DNA of 64,000 nt from Struthidea cinerea (Eukaryota; Chordata; Aves; Passeriformes; Corcoracidae): NCBI GenBank assembly GCA_013397865.1, contig VZTI01005325.1, positions 2,035,896 to 2,099,895 on the forward strand, in the 5' to 3' direction. Shown one piece after another: positions 37,051 through 51,100 of the stretch (the stretch's first letter is position 1; each line of letters opens with the position of its first letter). Both the position numbers and the translations under genes were made by a program. The notes under the pieces are model-generated. The model saw nothing but the letters and a program-made list of their open reading frames with translations, searched no databases and had not been told where the DNA came from.

Positions 37051-40000
37051 AATTTGTTTTTCGCTCCTTGCTGCAGTGCTATCCTCCTCCTCCTTTATGT
37101 CCAGAAATAATAGCTTCCTCAGAGCCCTCTGCCTGCTTGAAAGGCTGTATTTTTCCAGCTTGACCAGATTCCTCATGTAATCAGAACATGTCATGCACCA
37201 CCTTTCTCCTCCCTGGGTCTGAGGCTATGGTGATTTTAATGGGTTTAAAGACAACTTCAGCATTAATAACAGAAACGTTCATTTATTTCTATTGCTTCTG
37301 ACAGGTTATGCAGATGTTGCAGTACTGTAATGTTGTGTGCTTCAGATATCAGATGTACTTTGATACTTTTACAGGATGCGTTTTGCCTAATTATTTCATC
37401 CCTGTTTAATTCAGGTTGTCCTTGACGTCGGGGCAGTGGTGGGAGCACGTGACATGGATTCCCGGGAAGGGATTTAAATTCCTGGGCTTGCTAGGACTTG
37501 CAGAAATAGCTTCTTCTTGCCTCAGACATCAACCAGCAGCATCTCTGCTGTCTGTGCCCCAGCCAGGTCAGGGGTCTTTGGCTTCTGCTCCACCTCAGCT
37601 CTTCCTGGCCTTGGTTGGATGGTGGCTCTGGCTTTCCCTGAAATCCCTGGGTGACCCCAGGCAATGCCACTCCAGCCCCCTCCTGAGGTGAATCTTCAGC
37701 TTGTAATGCTGGAGGATTTCCCTTGAAAGGGCTTGAGGAAGGGAAAATATTGTGGACAGACCAAAAAAAACGGCTCTTCTTAGAGATGTAATGCATTAAC
37801 TGCAGTCAGCAGTCGGGCAGTATTGCTTTTATTGCATTAGTGGGGTTTTTCCTTATTCTAGCAAGCACAGTGGGGTTAAAATCAATTAAATTCCTCAATT
37901 TCCCTTTCCTTAAAGTCCTGGGGCTTTGTTGTTGTTTTTATTTATTTATTTAGTATTTATTATTTGTAGTTGAAATTAGAGCAAAGGATTTATTTAAAAA
38001 TGGCTGCAGAAAAAGCAAAGAGTAGAAAATGAAATTAAAATGTGATAGAGGCAGACATTAAGAAATTAATTTAAATGAAGGAGTAAAGTGGGCTTCTATA
38101 TATTTTTTTAATTTATTATTTTAAGGGCATCACCTTTTAAATATTGCAAGTGGAAATAGGCAGAAAGTATTAAAAAAATCCCCAGCTCTCTCCTTTTTAC
38201 CATTGCTGCTGGGGGCACCCAGCTGTGCTCACAGCAAGTTTTTCTGCAGGGGTAAAGTCAGCGTGGAAAGTCTCTACACGGGGCAGCATTGTTTTTGTTG
38301 TTCCCTAGCACAGCTCCTGCATACAAACAAGGCTTGGAGGTCTGCGGTAATTTCAGTGCTGGGGAACGAAGTAATTGCAGCCAGGGAATTATTTTCTAAT
38401 TGTACTGTACTGGACTTGCAGAGGAGAGATTATATCCAAGGCAGTTACTCCTACGAGCATTCTGTAAGCCCGTTTGTGTGTTTGGCACACCTTTTGGGGT
38501 AGCATTGGTGCCACAGGGAGGGATGAGCCTTTCCAAAGCTCCATCATGGCAAGGTTCTTTGACAAAAGAGCACAGAAAATCACTTATGCTGCTCACTGGT
38601 GCTGATGTTGCCCTGAAAAAGAGGCTGGTGCATGTCTTTGGTGCCAAGCAGGCAAGTAATTATATGTGAGGGATTGAAAGTTTTGGAAATTTAGATGTTT
38701 TGCTCATTCTGGATAAAAACTATTAATATAGACATGAAGGAGACCCTAGGTTGGTACCCAGTGAATCTTAACAAGGTTTTGGGGAGAATGCAAATGAAGT
38801 CTGTGCTCCATTGTCTGGTTGGTAGGCTGTGCTCCTTAAGTTGCTCTTGAAGTGAAGGAGATGAAGGTGGTTATGTGCAGAAACATCATTTTACAAGGAA
38901 GGAAAATTGTCCCAATCATACTTATCGAGTTTGTTGCTTTTTCGGTCAACCTGAAGCACCATGTATCTTTTTTAAAAGGCTGAAATTACTCAAAATAACT
39001 GGATTTGTAGTTTTGAAAGTCAGTTGTAAAGTAATTTTGTGATCATTTTGCTGACTGAGACAAGCAGCATGTTACATTTCTGCTCCTTTTGTCCCTTAAG
39101 ACCTTCATAAAATGAGATCTTCTACCTCATGAACCCGTCAAAATGACTGCATTCTAAAGTAAATATGAAGGCATCAGTGAACATAATTTTCTTTGAGTTC
39201 AGTCCTGGTCTAATGGCTTAGACAGAACATCCAGTTAATTTTGCTCTAGGCTTCTGCTGCAATCTATCCTAAGGAAATTACTGAGGATGATCAGATTTCT
39301 TTGTTTGTGAGAGGTGAGTGCTGCTGAGTTGCCTGCTTGCTCCTTGCTGGTGTGGCCATGAGCTGGGGTTGCCTTTCCAGAGAGCGTGAGCGGGGATGCA
39401 CGGATGGAGAGTTCCTCCAGAGGTGGGGATACCTTGTGTCCTCCACCCAGGCTGGCACTGCAGGTGGCTTTATTAAGGCAGTGGCTCTCTAAATGTGCGT
39501 GCACTGGTCTGCAGTAGGGGCAATGCCTCAGAGACCTCCTTGAGTTGTTGTGGGGCTGATCCCTCCTTACCCTGCCAAAAAGCGTTTTACTCATCCTTCC
39601 TGTTCCCAGCTGACAAGCACAGCACAATGCTTTCCCTGCATTTAAATGCCCCTGCGTGAAAGTAAGGCATTAACCATAAAGCCACTTGGCCTATCCGTAA
39701 CTACTGGCCCAGAGGCTCATGTTTTGCATGGTGGAAAGTCATTGCATTCTGCACACCAACAGTGCTTTGCATGGGCCAGCAGAGAAGCTGATGCGGAGCT
39801 CTTGGCCCAGAAATTTTGTACACCTCACATAGGTGTGTGTGTACACAGGTGTTTTGCATATAAATGTTGGCAAATGAGTGGCTCGGTTGCCATCATGTAA
39901 TTAACCCACATGGTCTTGCACTGAGTAGTATTTGCACATTCTTGGGCGGTGGTCCAGCTGTTTGAAGTTTACTGTTTCCTTCAGAAGAATGTCTTAAAGC

Positions 40001-40092
40001 AGTGAAGAAATAGGGGAGAAAGCCACTTGTCTTTATAAAGAAAAAAAGCATACCACAGGTGTGTGGACACAAGAAGCAAGAAAAGTTGAATA
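37051..40092. other. Unique AT-rich non-coding DNA
   Basis: No gene recognised. Bases 37930-38110 are rich in TTTA and ATTAAT words and might be a conserved element. Frames of up to 130 codons at 39235-39627 (minus) are unsupported. Confidence 0.55.
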
Positions 40093-40380
40093 TCGTAGAA
40101 TCATAGAATGGTTTGGTTTAGAAGGGATAATAAAGATCATCTAGTTCCACTCCCCCTTCCATGGGCAGGTACACTTTCAGTAGAGCAGGTTAATTAAAGC
40201 CACGTCCAACCTGGCCTTGAACACTTCCAGGGATGGGCATCTACCGCTTCTCTGGGCAACCTGTGCCAGTGCCTCATCACCTTCACAGTAAAGAATTTTT
40301 TCCTGATGTCTACTCTAAATCTACCCTCTTTCAGATTGAAGCCATTCCTGCTTACCCTATCACTACATACCCTTTTAAAA
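40093..40380 (-). mobile_element. CR1 LINE fragment, 3' end
   Basis: The left end shows the tail TCGTAGAATCATAGAATGG and a GGTTTAGAAGGGA block in reverse complement. The minus frame then reads FNLKEGRFRVDIRKKFFTVK and MRHWHRLPREAVDAH, the C-terminus of CR1 polymerase, preceded by a damaged SDR-RNG motif near 40375. Low divergence in the tail suggests a younger copy than that at 7756. It is 5'-truncated and inactive. Confidence 0.95.
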
Positions 40381-41269
40381 AACCGCTTCATGTAGTGGAA
40401 GGGAAACAAGAAATGAAGCAATATCCCTTGCTAATTGGGAGCAGGGCTCTTGCAACAAATCCTGACCGAGGCAAATTCTCTTCCTCCTTTTCAATTTAAC
40501 ACAGTGAAACACGCTGCCTTTCCCTCTTCCCAAATTGGTCCTCCTGCATGAGCCGTGATCTTGCCAAGTACAGAGCATGAATACATAAAAATATTCTGTG
40601 TTTGTAGTTTCGAAAACGGTGTTTAGAGTAAAAAATAATATTCTGAACAAATTGGTACAGGGACTGTGATCTGAAACTACTGTACTCTTGCATTCTAAAA
40701 GCAGTAATTTTGGACTTCTAGTCTCAATTTACTCTTAAAAGAAAAAGGTTGTTTAACCTTAAAAGGAATAAAATAGAGCACAAGTTTACTACTTAGCTTT
40801 TAATATCTTTTCAGAAGACATATGTTTTGCAGTAATGTCAGGGGTTTTAAGTTTTGTTTTATCATAAAATAGGCATTTTGAGTAAATTGTTTAATCAGAA
40901 ATGTTGGCAGTAAAACAGTTTTCATTTTCTCCAAAATAGCTTTGGTTGTTTTTTTTTCACGCAGAATATTTATGGAAAACCTTCCTGTTTTATGTTTTCT
41001 GTGGAGAGAAGTTTATAACTGGTTCAGTAAACTATTTCATGCTTTCACTACTGATATAATTGCATTTTAAAACGTTGGACTTAAAAATCCGTAGTCATTC
41101 CATGGAGAGGAGGTAGTTTTCCATCTTCTCCCTTGCAGGAAACCTAAGGGCGTGCCATTCCCAAGTTTACTCAAGGGTGATGCTCCTGGGTGCTGGCCTG
41201 AGCCAGCCGAGCTTTTCTGGGCTGTTGACTTTATTCATCTCCCTGCATATCCACAGGGCAAGCATTTAG
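40381..41269. other. Unique AT-rich non-coding DNA
   Basis: Nothing recognisable. It contains AT-rich blocks at 40730-41090. Confidence 0.55.
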
Positions 41270-41420
41270 CCAGGAATGCGTCCCGTTTTAGAGACGGACA
41301 AAGCCCTTTCTCCGCCGCCTACGCCTTCCCCGCCGTATTTACTGCCGCCGTCGGTGATGGTTTGCATCACAATCACCCAGCCAGCCCTCCAGCAGCTGAA
41401 AGACTTTATCTTACGTGTTA
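41270..41420. promoter_or_regulatory. Isolated CpG cluster
   Basis: Eleven CpGs occur in about 85 bases (41278-41361), including CTCCGCCGCCTACGCC and TGCCGCCGTCGGTG, while flanks are CpG-poor. Two overlapping plus-strand frames (90 and 80 codons) cross it but match nothing known. It could be a small orphan CpG island, an enhancer or an unrecognised exon. Confidence 0.3.
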
Positions 41421-44400
41421 CTGAGGTATTCGTTTGTTGTCAGGCAGGATTTGCAGACAGTCCTGAAGGTTGGGAAACACTCAGGAGATGCCATACGCTG
41501 ATTTCCAGCCCTGTCTGAATCACAGACCGAACCATTGAGGTTGTGCTGCCCAGCCAGGTATTTAAATCCTCTTAGTCAAAGACAATATCCCCCATTCAAA
41601 CACTACCTGTGATGGCGAATTCTTGCATAGGTACCGTTCTTTTTGTCTCAAAAAACCCCCCAACCTCTTCTGAAATCAGTGATTCCTTCTATGAAATATA
41701 TTTCAATGGGAGTACTTTCGTTGTGGGTTTCTATGTTGATGAGACCCAGTGAGGAAACCCCGGAACATGGCCAGTGAAAAAGTTGGCAGAAATTATAAAT
41801 TTAGATATTTTGCTCAGAGTCTTAATGACTTTTTAAAACCTTTCTGCTGACTTACCTTTACTTTCTGCTTCCAGGTTCTGCACTTTCATTGTCATTTGGA
41901 AAGTCAGTAATGCAAAGAAAAGCATTGCTAGAAAAAGAGAAAATGTGTTTTTTCTTTCCATGTTTTTTTCTCCCCATTATTATTATTATTATTTTCCGTC
42001 TCTCCTTTTTTTTTTTTCCCCCCCTTTTCCATTAAAGGACAGGAACTGAAATGACCGGTAATTAATGAACTTTTAAAAAAAATCTCCTTTAAATAACATG
42101 AAAGTTTAATTGTTCGTTGCCCTTGGGGAGTATTTTTTGAAGGTCTGCGGCTAATTCTTGTTGGTTTCAGGATGAAATAGGAGCCTAAACACCTTTTAAA
42201 ATTCTTTCTGGTAGCACTTAGGGCATTTTATAAGTCAGTGGGATTTGTGTGCTTATGTCAATGAAGGACTTAGGAAAATCATATTTAGCAGTTTTAGAGG
42301 CAGACCCACCAGTGGAAGCTGTGGGAATTTGTTTTACTAAGTTGTTTAGGCGCTGCTGATAATCTGAAATGATTGCAGGTTTCCTATGTAGAACTTAAAA
42401 TCCACTTCCTTTGGCCCGGGATCATTTTTCATTGCCTTTTCTGTTTCATAGTAGAAGCCATGGAGGCCCTTCATGTTTCTGAAAGCAAGGCAATACACAA
42501 GAAGCTGTGTCTCCCTAAAGTAATACAGAAATCTTAATTACAAAGACTGAGGAGAAGAAAAGCATTCTGCAGTTAATACAGCATGTATTATCACTCTTCA
42601 GGCAAGCAGGCAGATCAGTTCTTATTTGACTTTCAAAATAAATAAATTCACACTCAGAGTGATCCAAGGCTCTTCTGCAGGGTTGGTTGCATCCTGCTTG
42701 CTGGGAAAGGCTGATCTCACCTCCAGCTTGGCTACTGCTGACTGTCCAGGTCAAGGTATGTGTCTGTAAAGCCTTGCATGCAGAAAAATCTTTGATATCA
42801 GTTTCAGGTGAAGCTGTGATCTTGACACACATGTTTTCCATCCCTTTTTAAAAATATTTTTTTGTTTGTGGTGGTTTCTTTCCTTTTTTTTTTTTTTTTT
42901 TAATTTTTAAGATTTTTTATTTGCACAAACCCATACATTTGGGGCAGGAGCAGCAGTAAATCTCATAGCAGTGTGTTTGGGGAAATGCTGGATGCCCTTT
43001 CAAAAGGCAGGACTGTGCCTCATAGCAGGAATGTTTTCTGTCCAAAAGTTAGTGTTGGGTGAAAATAACTCTTCCCTAAAACAGTCCTCATCTATCCTTT
43101 GCTGTTTGCTTTCTGCCAGCTTCCATCGCTGCTGATGGGGGTCCAGCCAGAAAAACCATTAAAGATAGGCTGGATGGGAGATGGGTGGTCAGAAAACCTG
43201 CCTCTAATGTTAGAGCATTAAAAAAAAACACGGCTGAGTACTTGTTGTAAGTAACTAGTGGTACAGAGCTTGACTACCATTTTCCACTTCCATTAATCTA
43301 CCATTGGAGTTCTTTGGGATAGCTTCAGCCAGGGTTAAAGCTGGGCATGTTCCTACCCTGGGTTCCTACCTTGAATCACAGCCTCAGTGTGAGAACAATT
43401 TTAAACTTACTAGAAGGTTCTGAGTGCCTGTAAAAATATTTCTGAAGCATTGCTTTCCTGGGATAGAGGTGTATAGATGAGATACTGCCCTTGGCTTCGT
43501 GTGGTGCATCCAGAGGGGGTCTGAAATTTCCTGGTGGTTTGCGATTAAAAGAAATCTATAATAATAAATGCTGGAACAAGCTGAAAAAAAAGTGAAAAAA
43601 ATTCAACCTAGGGAGCCTGTTTTAGTTCTAGGAGTATTTAAACAATCGTTAGACCTTAAATATTGGAATTAAGGGTTTGTTTTCTGAATATTGCTGCCAG
43701 CTAGCATGCTTTGGGATGCTGTAGAAAAGCAGAGGGATTCACCTGCTAAATTTAGCTCTTCTGCGCTCAAAATCTTTTCTTTGCTTCTTTCTGAAAGTGT
43801 TTTTGAACAGATTTTCCTGGCGTAAAATATGGGGTGGTGTAGAAGATGTAACATAACCCTCCTAAACAAACATACACACTTATCCCCGTCTCTCACCAGC
43901 TTTATTTAAAGAGATCCTCCAGACCTCTCCAGCCCCTGCACAAGGTTTCTTCAAAGGGGAAAACTTTCAGAGTGTTAAATACTTACTTTGAAACGGTTGT
44001 AAAGATTGCAGCTTCTGGAGCAAAGCCTAGCTTTTGCAGGAGTCTGTTCGCCAGGTGTGCGAATCCATGGGCTGCTGGCCAGTATCAACCCCATATATTA
44101 GGTCTGCGGGCCAGTGTAAACCCAATAAAGCATCTTTGAGGTCTTGCAGCTTTGAAGTTTGGGGAAGGAGTCTTGCCAGCCCCAAAGAAGGGGCTCTGAA
44201 GTTGGAAACAACCATGATTAGTTTAGGAAGGATTTGCTGGCTTGATGTTTCGCTGTGGGATGCTGCAGACATCTCTGCAGAGAGGCTGTTTGCTGCTGCA
44301 CTGAGATGCCTGATTTCTTTCCTAACTATTCCTAAGTCTCAAGTAATTGTTCGATGAGTGATTTTTATAGCACTTCTGGTTTATATTCCAGACTGTCTGG

Positions 44401-47400
44401 TGGCATCAATCTTGATTTCTATTAAGTATCAATTGATAGTGTAAGTGTGTTTTTAAGTAGCAAAATGCTGTTGAGTTTAATACGAAAATGAAGCCATATT
44501 GGCAGAAGCTAAATTACATGCTGGATTTAGAAAATAGAGCGGATGCCTGTTCCGGCGTGAATTGATCCCAAGCTAGTGTGAATTCCCAAGGGTGTTTATT
44601 GCGTTTATTGCTAAGGTGGGTGCTGAGTTCACATCATCTGTGTTGCCGTGGGAGCCAAGGATAATGTGTCCCTTGGGTACTGGCTTCAGTTCTTATTTTC
44701 CTACTGTAAACTCTCCATCTGAGCATGAACCTGAGATCTTTCCTGAGTTGTGATGGGTATGGTTTTAGCTAAGTTCAGTATCTTGTCTCAGAAAGCATCA
44801 CCCAGCTTTCTACAGCAGGGAGAATTTTCAATCAGTCTGTTAGTTTTGATGTACTGGTACCTTGCCTGTAGCGGCATGAGCTTTATTGAGTGAGGTTGCT
44901 TTTGACCTTTCCAAAGATTCTTCTGGCTGTCATTATTCTGTCTGGGTGTATGGAAGAGTTGGTGGCCTTGGCGGATCCCCAGCTGTGCTTCCTGCTCAAT
45001 GTGGAGACAGGGATGCGTGCACCAAAGTGGCTTTTCATTTTTGCTGTTCAACTTGCATGGCACTCTACTCCCCAAGTGCCGATACAGTAAATCTTTGCTT
45101 AGGTCTGTAGTTTTCTAAACTTACGTGTGATGCACCATCAGGATGGTGCTAAAGCAATCTGTAAAAAGATGCTTGCTGTGCAGGTAAACATTTCTTATTT
45201 GTCTCCGCTATCTAATGCAGTGCAATATTTTCATATATTTTGCATTTATCCAGCTATCTTGGTGTATAAGTGATGCAATTCAACTTGTAGTTTTCCTTAC
45301 TAAGAAGTAGTACAGCTCTTCACTTTAAATACAGTACACTTTTGTGATTAATTTGAGGATCAGTTGGTCCTTTTCTTATTACTGTCTGGTTTACTGTGAA
45401 GAGAGCTGGATGTCTGAATTTTGGCATGTATCAGGTTTGAAGCTGCTTCACTTTCACATAGTAGATGATGATGGTTCTGTCAGACAAACCCTGTTAAAAC
45501 TTGTTCATTGCTCAAAATGGAAACATGAACAGCTGCTCGTTGCTTGTCTGTGTCTTGGCTAATTTTTAGGGATGGGTTTGTTCTCATTTAGTAGCAGTTG
45601 TATGATAGCTGTCAAAATGTCTGATTATTTATAATTTATAATAATAATTATTTATTAATTTTACTTCCTTGTTTAATTCATATTTCTAAACGGCCTGACA
45701 TTGCTCATGAAGTGTCAACAGAAAATTTAACTTGCAACCGATGAGGAAGTACAAGTACTATGAAATAGAAATTTGAGCGTCCCTGGATATAGGAGGGACC
45801 TTTTATTGTCTGCTTGTGTATTTTGACCCTCTTTGCTGTCACAGCTGATCACCCCACGGATTTTTGGCATGGAATTCTTCCCGTTCTGTTGTCTTACAGG
45901 TGTGGAGCTGGGGCAAGGTGATATGCCAAGTCATGCAGGTGCCCTGGCTCCCTTCCCACTTGGCTGTGCTCCCCCTGAGCCACGGATATTGTGTCTGTGG
46001 TTGTAACATTAGTGTAAGGTGGTGCTGGTAGTGGAAAGTGTGCTTGCTAAGTGATACAAGAGCCCTGCACGATTTATAGGATAATTACTTGAGCTCGGTG
46101 AGCAGAAATTGAGAGCTCGTTCCCCTCCCAAGGCTTGGGGTGTCGTGAGAAAAAACATGAAGGTAAAAGAGTCTCTTGGTCTGCCCTTCCTCAAGGACTA
46201 GTAAAACACTTAAAAATGCTGCCACCTTCCTCTCACTGGCTTTCAGTCCCCTTGGCTTTCTAGGAAGCATTTTTCTGTTGCACAGGCCAGAAAGTGATGT
46301 TCACATCCCTGAGCCTCCCCTCCTTAAGACACCTTGTCATAGTTGTCTGTGTGTGTGAAAAAGTTATTGGAGAATTTTATCTCCCAGCTAAATGTTCTTC
46401 CTGGTGGATCTGATGATTTTTTAAAAATTTGTTTTTAATTCCATTCATTTACTAATACTAAAAGAAAATGTAAGACAAGGTTTTCCTAGCAGCATGATGG
46501 TTTTTTGTTTGCATTGCTCATGAAAGTAGGTGAAAAGCCACTTAAACTGGACTCAAGTCTCCTTGTAGAATAGAGGTCCTATTTGGATCTCTTCACACAG
46601 CCTTGCAGTAAAATAATTTTATGTTTTCCTTTAGATATTTTTGTTCCTACATGTGGACAAGATGAATAGGTCATTGAGATTTCAGCAGCCCTCACAGTCC
46701 CTGAGAAAAGGAGGAAATTATGGAGGCATAGGAGAGAAGTGCTATGATCTGAATCATGCTGTTTGGGCAGAACCTCCCAGTGAAGCTTGTTGATAACCTC
46801 CTCCCTTTGCTGGGAAAACAGCTTTGCTGATATTTAGGCTATGCACAAAACCCTGTCCCATGATCCAGAAGGATAAGGGAGGAGGTGAGGGACAGAGAAA
46901 GCTTGTTCCCTGGGCAGGTCAGCTTAATTGCTGCCTCATGGTGCTGTGTGGGTGAGCAGTCGTGGTAAAGGAGGATCAAAGGAACAAGATTTTAAGGTCA
47001 TTGCTGCTGTACCAGCTCCAAGCAGCAACCTTGGCACTGAGCAAGGACTTCTGTTTTCAGGGCCACCTGGGAAATAGCGCTGTATTTTTTTCCCATTCTA
47101 GTGGTGGCAGAGCTAGTGGGTACTGGCGGGGGCTTAAATAAACCCTTCCCTGCTTTGGAGATCAGAAAGGTTGTGGCGTTTCTCATTTAAACTCGATTAT
47201 TCTAGCCTGTGGTTTGAGGGGAGTTTTTGTCTGTTGAACATAATTGTAATTCCCCAAATTTTAAGCTCAGATAACAAAGGTTGAGTTATAGAAGTCTGCT
47301 TTTAATATCTTAAGCAGGAAGAATTTGTATCCAGAGAGAAAATAGTCTAGAAAAGCAGGTATTTGGGTCAGATACAAGTGAAATAATGATTGTGCTGTTC

Positions 47401-47799
47401 TGGGCAATTTATCTAAGGCTTTTTACCTTGGAGCTGTGCATGGACTGACACCACTGTGGGCTCCAGGCTGACCTCTTTGGTGGGTGCTTGAGATGACATG
47501 CAGGAAAGGAATGTTCACTTGATCATTTCTGAGAGTCCCAAGTGTGCATAGCTGAGGCATCATTCTGGTAAGAATCTTGAAAATTTAAGAAGCACTAAGC
47601 AGTGTATTTGTATGAGATGAGCGACTTTAAACATTCACTTTTTAAGGCAAAATTATTTCCAGAATTTATCTTCTTGACCTGCTGTGTAACTATAACACAT
47701 AGTTCCAAATATAACATTTTTATAAATGACCATTCCTGTTGCCAGTAATAGGTCTTAGGCAGCACATTGCCGTGACACCTGACTTGCTGCAAGTACAAG
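41421..47799. other. Unique non-coding DNA with simple repeats
   Basis: Contains a pyrimidine-rich stretch with (ATT)6 at 41977-41994 and T12 at 42006, T18 at 42884-42901, and a weak 24-bp direct repeat at 44071/44103. No exon or transposon was recognised. Frames of up to 108 codons are unsupported. Confidence 0.55.
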
Positions 47800-48130
47800 T
47801 TTTTATTAATGGGCAGATAAAGTTGCTGTTGCATTGCATCTTGCGGTCATTGCCTCCTGGAGTATAAATACACATAATAATGTTGTTTAACGTGACACGT
47901 CCTGTTTCACCATATTGACATTTCCATTCTAATGCACTATACCTGTCTGGTGAGGCTACCTTTAATGTGCGCCACAAGCGTAAAAATCATCAGCAGAAAA
48001 GAAAAACAACCCACTTGAAGAAATGATAGCTAATTTAGTATTGTATTACTCTTGGGAAAGTTTTATGTGTGAGCAAATGTTGCAGTTTTTCAGAGCGTGC
48101 TCCAAACCTCAAAATGTGTTGTGCAACCAG
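47800..48130. promoter_or_regulatory. Candidate conserved non-coding element
   Basis: An even-complexity block with several CpGs retained in AT-rich DNA and a perfect 11-bp palindrome ACGTGACACGT (47890-47900), an E-box/CRE-like pair. Further words include ATAATAATG and CTTTAATGTG. There is no coding signal. The call rests on appearance only. Confidence 0.22.
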
Positions 48131-51100
48131 CGTAATGAAATGGTGATTGAGCCATGGGAAAGGTGCTGCTTCTCCCAGAGGGAAAATTGCTCCTTCTTAC
48201 TCATTTAGCCTATGGCTGTTCTAAAGGAGATGCAGTCACAGAGGACGGAAGTTGGATTATGCACAGCCCCCACTTAGCTGACTTCTCCATCTTTATTAAA
48301 TTGAGTGGAATATCTTCAACATGAAATATGGAGGGAGGAGAGGGAAAGTGTCTAGAGATGGCAGGGGAATAGAGCTAGAAAGGACCAGGGGGCTTGGGGA
48401 ATAGGACTTCCAACATAAGGAAGTGCAGTAGAGTCTACTGTTTTCATTGGGGAGCAGAGCTCATTTTGTTGTTATTTTTTATTTTGCTGTAAAATTTGAG
48501 AAGAGAGAGTGGAAAACCAGTGAGTTTTCCCTTTTTTAGTGCTCCTGAAGACTACTGGGAGAGCTCAAATTTGCAACACAAAGTCTAATAGACTCCTATT
48601 GCATAAGGTAAAAACACCATCCTTAGATATCTTGGAGATACAAAATCATATGCCAGGGTATTCCTTCATGCTGAGCATCTCTTTCCCCCTCTGCCCTGTG
48701 GGCACTGTGCTTGTGCACCGCAGTAACAAGATCAACTGGAGCTTCATTTTGCCCAAATTTTTCGCATCTTCCTATGGAGCCCCAACAAAGTAAATTCATA
48801 AGTTTTTTTGGGGTTTTTTTTTCTTTTCTTTTTTGTCCCCAGAGAAGTGGTGCTTGTGCTTTGGCAAGTGTAAATAAGAAGTGACATGGTCGGCAGGAGC
48901 AGCTCTGAATCGGCCCTTGTCTCCCATTGTGTCCTTTGCCAATTAAAGGTCATTCTCAGGGCACAGCAGTTGGGACATAGGGGCTAAGCCTATTGTCCAC
49001 ACATTAATGTTCACTGAGATAGGAAGCAGCGGAAAAATTCAGGGGCTAAACCCAGTTTTTGTGTGTTGGCAGGGTGATGCTGGGAAAAGAGGCACATAAG
49101 CATTCATGCCTAAGGATGCACTGCTGTCACCAGCACCCAGCTCTGCTTGATTTTCCCCAAGCTGCTGCTGGCTCTGTTACCTTCCTTGGTGTCTCGTTGG
49201 GGATGCTCTTTGGAACGGGCGCTCCAGCTTCTTGTTGGTGTCACTGTGCAGATGGGATGCTGACGGTGCTGACATGGTAAGAGCAGACCCACTTTCCAAG
49301 AGTGTGTGGCTCCACTGCTTTCTTCCTATGCCACATCTCTTTGGAGGATGTCAGGGCTTTGAAGGCAGTCATGGTTTGAAGGTTGCAACGCTCTTGTTGG
49401 ATGAGCTCCTAGGGTCTTTGTTTTAGATGTGGCAGAACCAACTGAAGAGATGTTTTTGCTCCAGCACATTGAAATCTCTGCTAAATTTTGGTAGATGGCA
49501 AGAGGTGGTGTGGAGCAAGTGATGCCCGGTGCTAAAAATCAGTAATGGAGAATTTTGAGCTGGGAGGAGCAGTTTGGGGGCATCTTCTCCCATGTTTTAG
49601 TGGTTTACTTTCTGTCAGGTTCTTGTATTTTCAGTATTTCTGGTGTGCTTATTTACCATTATGGCAATTCTAGAAAGCAAATAGTGAAAACTTTGTTTCT
49701 CTACTTCCTTTTTGGAGGCTTAATACATTAAGAGCAACGGAAATCAGCAGCTAAAATACAGTCACTGCCACGCCATATATCTTTATCCATAAATTACCAT
49801 TGGTGAAGGCAACAGGCTCAAGTGGGGTTGACAGGGAGGGATGATAGATCTGGGACTGGAATTAGGAGTTTTCTTAAACAGAAGGGAATTAGATAGCAGG
49901 CTTCCCTTTGAGCGTGCAGGATGGGTGAACTTTGACTGTGGTGCTTCCATGGGTTAATGCCAGGCTCAGGTGTGATGCTTTGAATTTGTAGCTGAGACGG
50001 AAGAAGTAATGGTGTAAATGTGCCAAGGTAGGAGGATTAATAACAGGTGTTAAACCGTATTTCAGGAGATGTCGCTACTCGGAAAACATACATCTCCAGC
50101 CTCTTCAGCCCTGCATTGTTTTGTAGGGGCTTTATTTCATGTTGGGCATGACAATTTGATAGCAAATTTTCTTCACCTTATGTTCTCTAGGCAACTTCTC
50201 AATGTGACTGTCATATCTTGTTATCTTTTTTACCATGAATCACATGGTTTAAATTTTTTTTCAAATTCTGGTGCAGCTCCTGGAATTGGAATATTTAGTG
50301 CTAGTTTCCTCATTCATTAAAAAAATAATTTTCAGCAATAATATCGAGCACCCAGCGTCAGCAAAGGTGCACTGAAGTCTTTCTAAACATATGCTGATGA
50401 GTCCTGCTTGTTCTCTGAGTACTGCCCAGGGGGCTGAAGGAGGCCAGGAACTGAAGATGCTCTTTAGCCATAGGTTTCTGCTGCGTTTTTATTGTTGTCT
50501 AATCAGTGTTTCCTAGTAGAGACAGGATGAGCTGATGAGGCACATGTAGAAATTAATGTCAGGGCGACTTTTTGTTACAGGTCTGAGTAGCATCCCAAGG
50601 TGAAAGCCTGGTTCCTTTGAAAGGATTGCCAAATTCACATCGACTGGAGGCAGTCAGGGTACCACAAGCAGGTTTTATTGCACTGCTTGCAGCTACAGCA
50701 TTATAGCAATTGGCAAAAGAGACACCACAGGTACTATTGACTTTGGCTACTGCGGTAGGAAGTGCATGGTTTAATAAAATGAATGCCTAAATGCAAGGAA
50801 GGATAACCAGTGTAATCATCCTGTGCAGGAGTCCTCGATGTTATCCCTATAAGTGTGTGTCATGGCCAGGGTTTTGGCGAGCTCATCCAGTGGGTAGTGG
50901 AGCCTGCAGGAGGTTAAACCCTTGCCAGCCCCTCAGCTGGTGGTCCCAAACATGAGGAGGAGGCAGCAGAGCTGGATCTGTTCCTCAGTGGGTGTTGGTC
51001 CCTCATCCTCTTCCCCAGAAGTGCCGTCCTTCTGATTTATGGTGCCTGCCTTTGGTTTCAGCATCAGCATTGCTCGTGTCTGCTGTCTTAATTTCTCATG

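Noticed and set aside
36919..37194. 91-codon minus-strand frame with KKGRREEG-type repeats
   Set aside because: It is the reading of the (AAGAAGGG)n repeat; flanking residues match nothing known.
41516..41550. CR1-like tail words (GAATCACAG, CCATTGAGGTTG)
   Set aside because: Only about 30 bases resemble a CR1 3' end and the following sequence does not continue as CR1.
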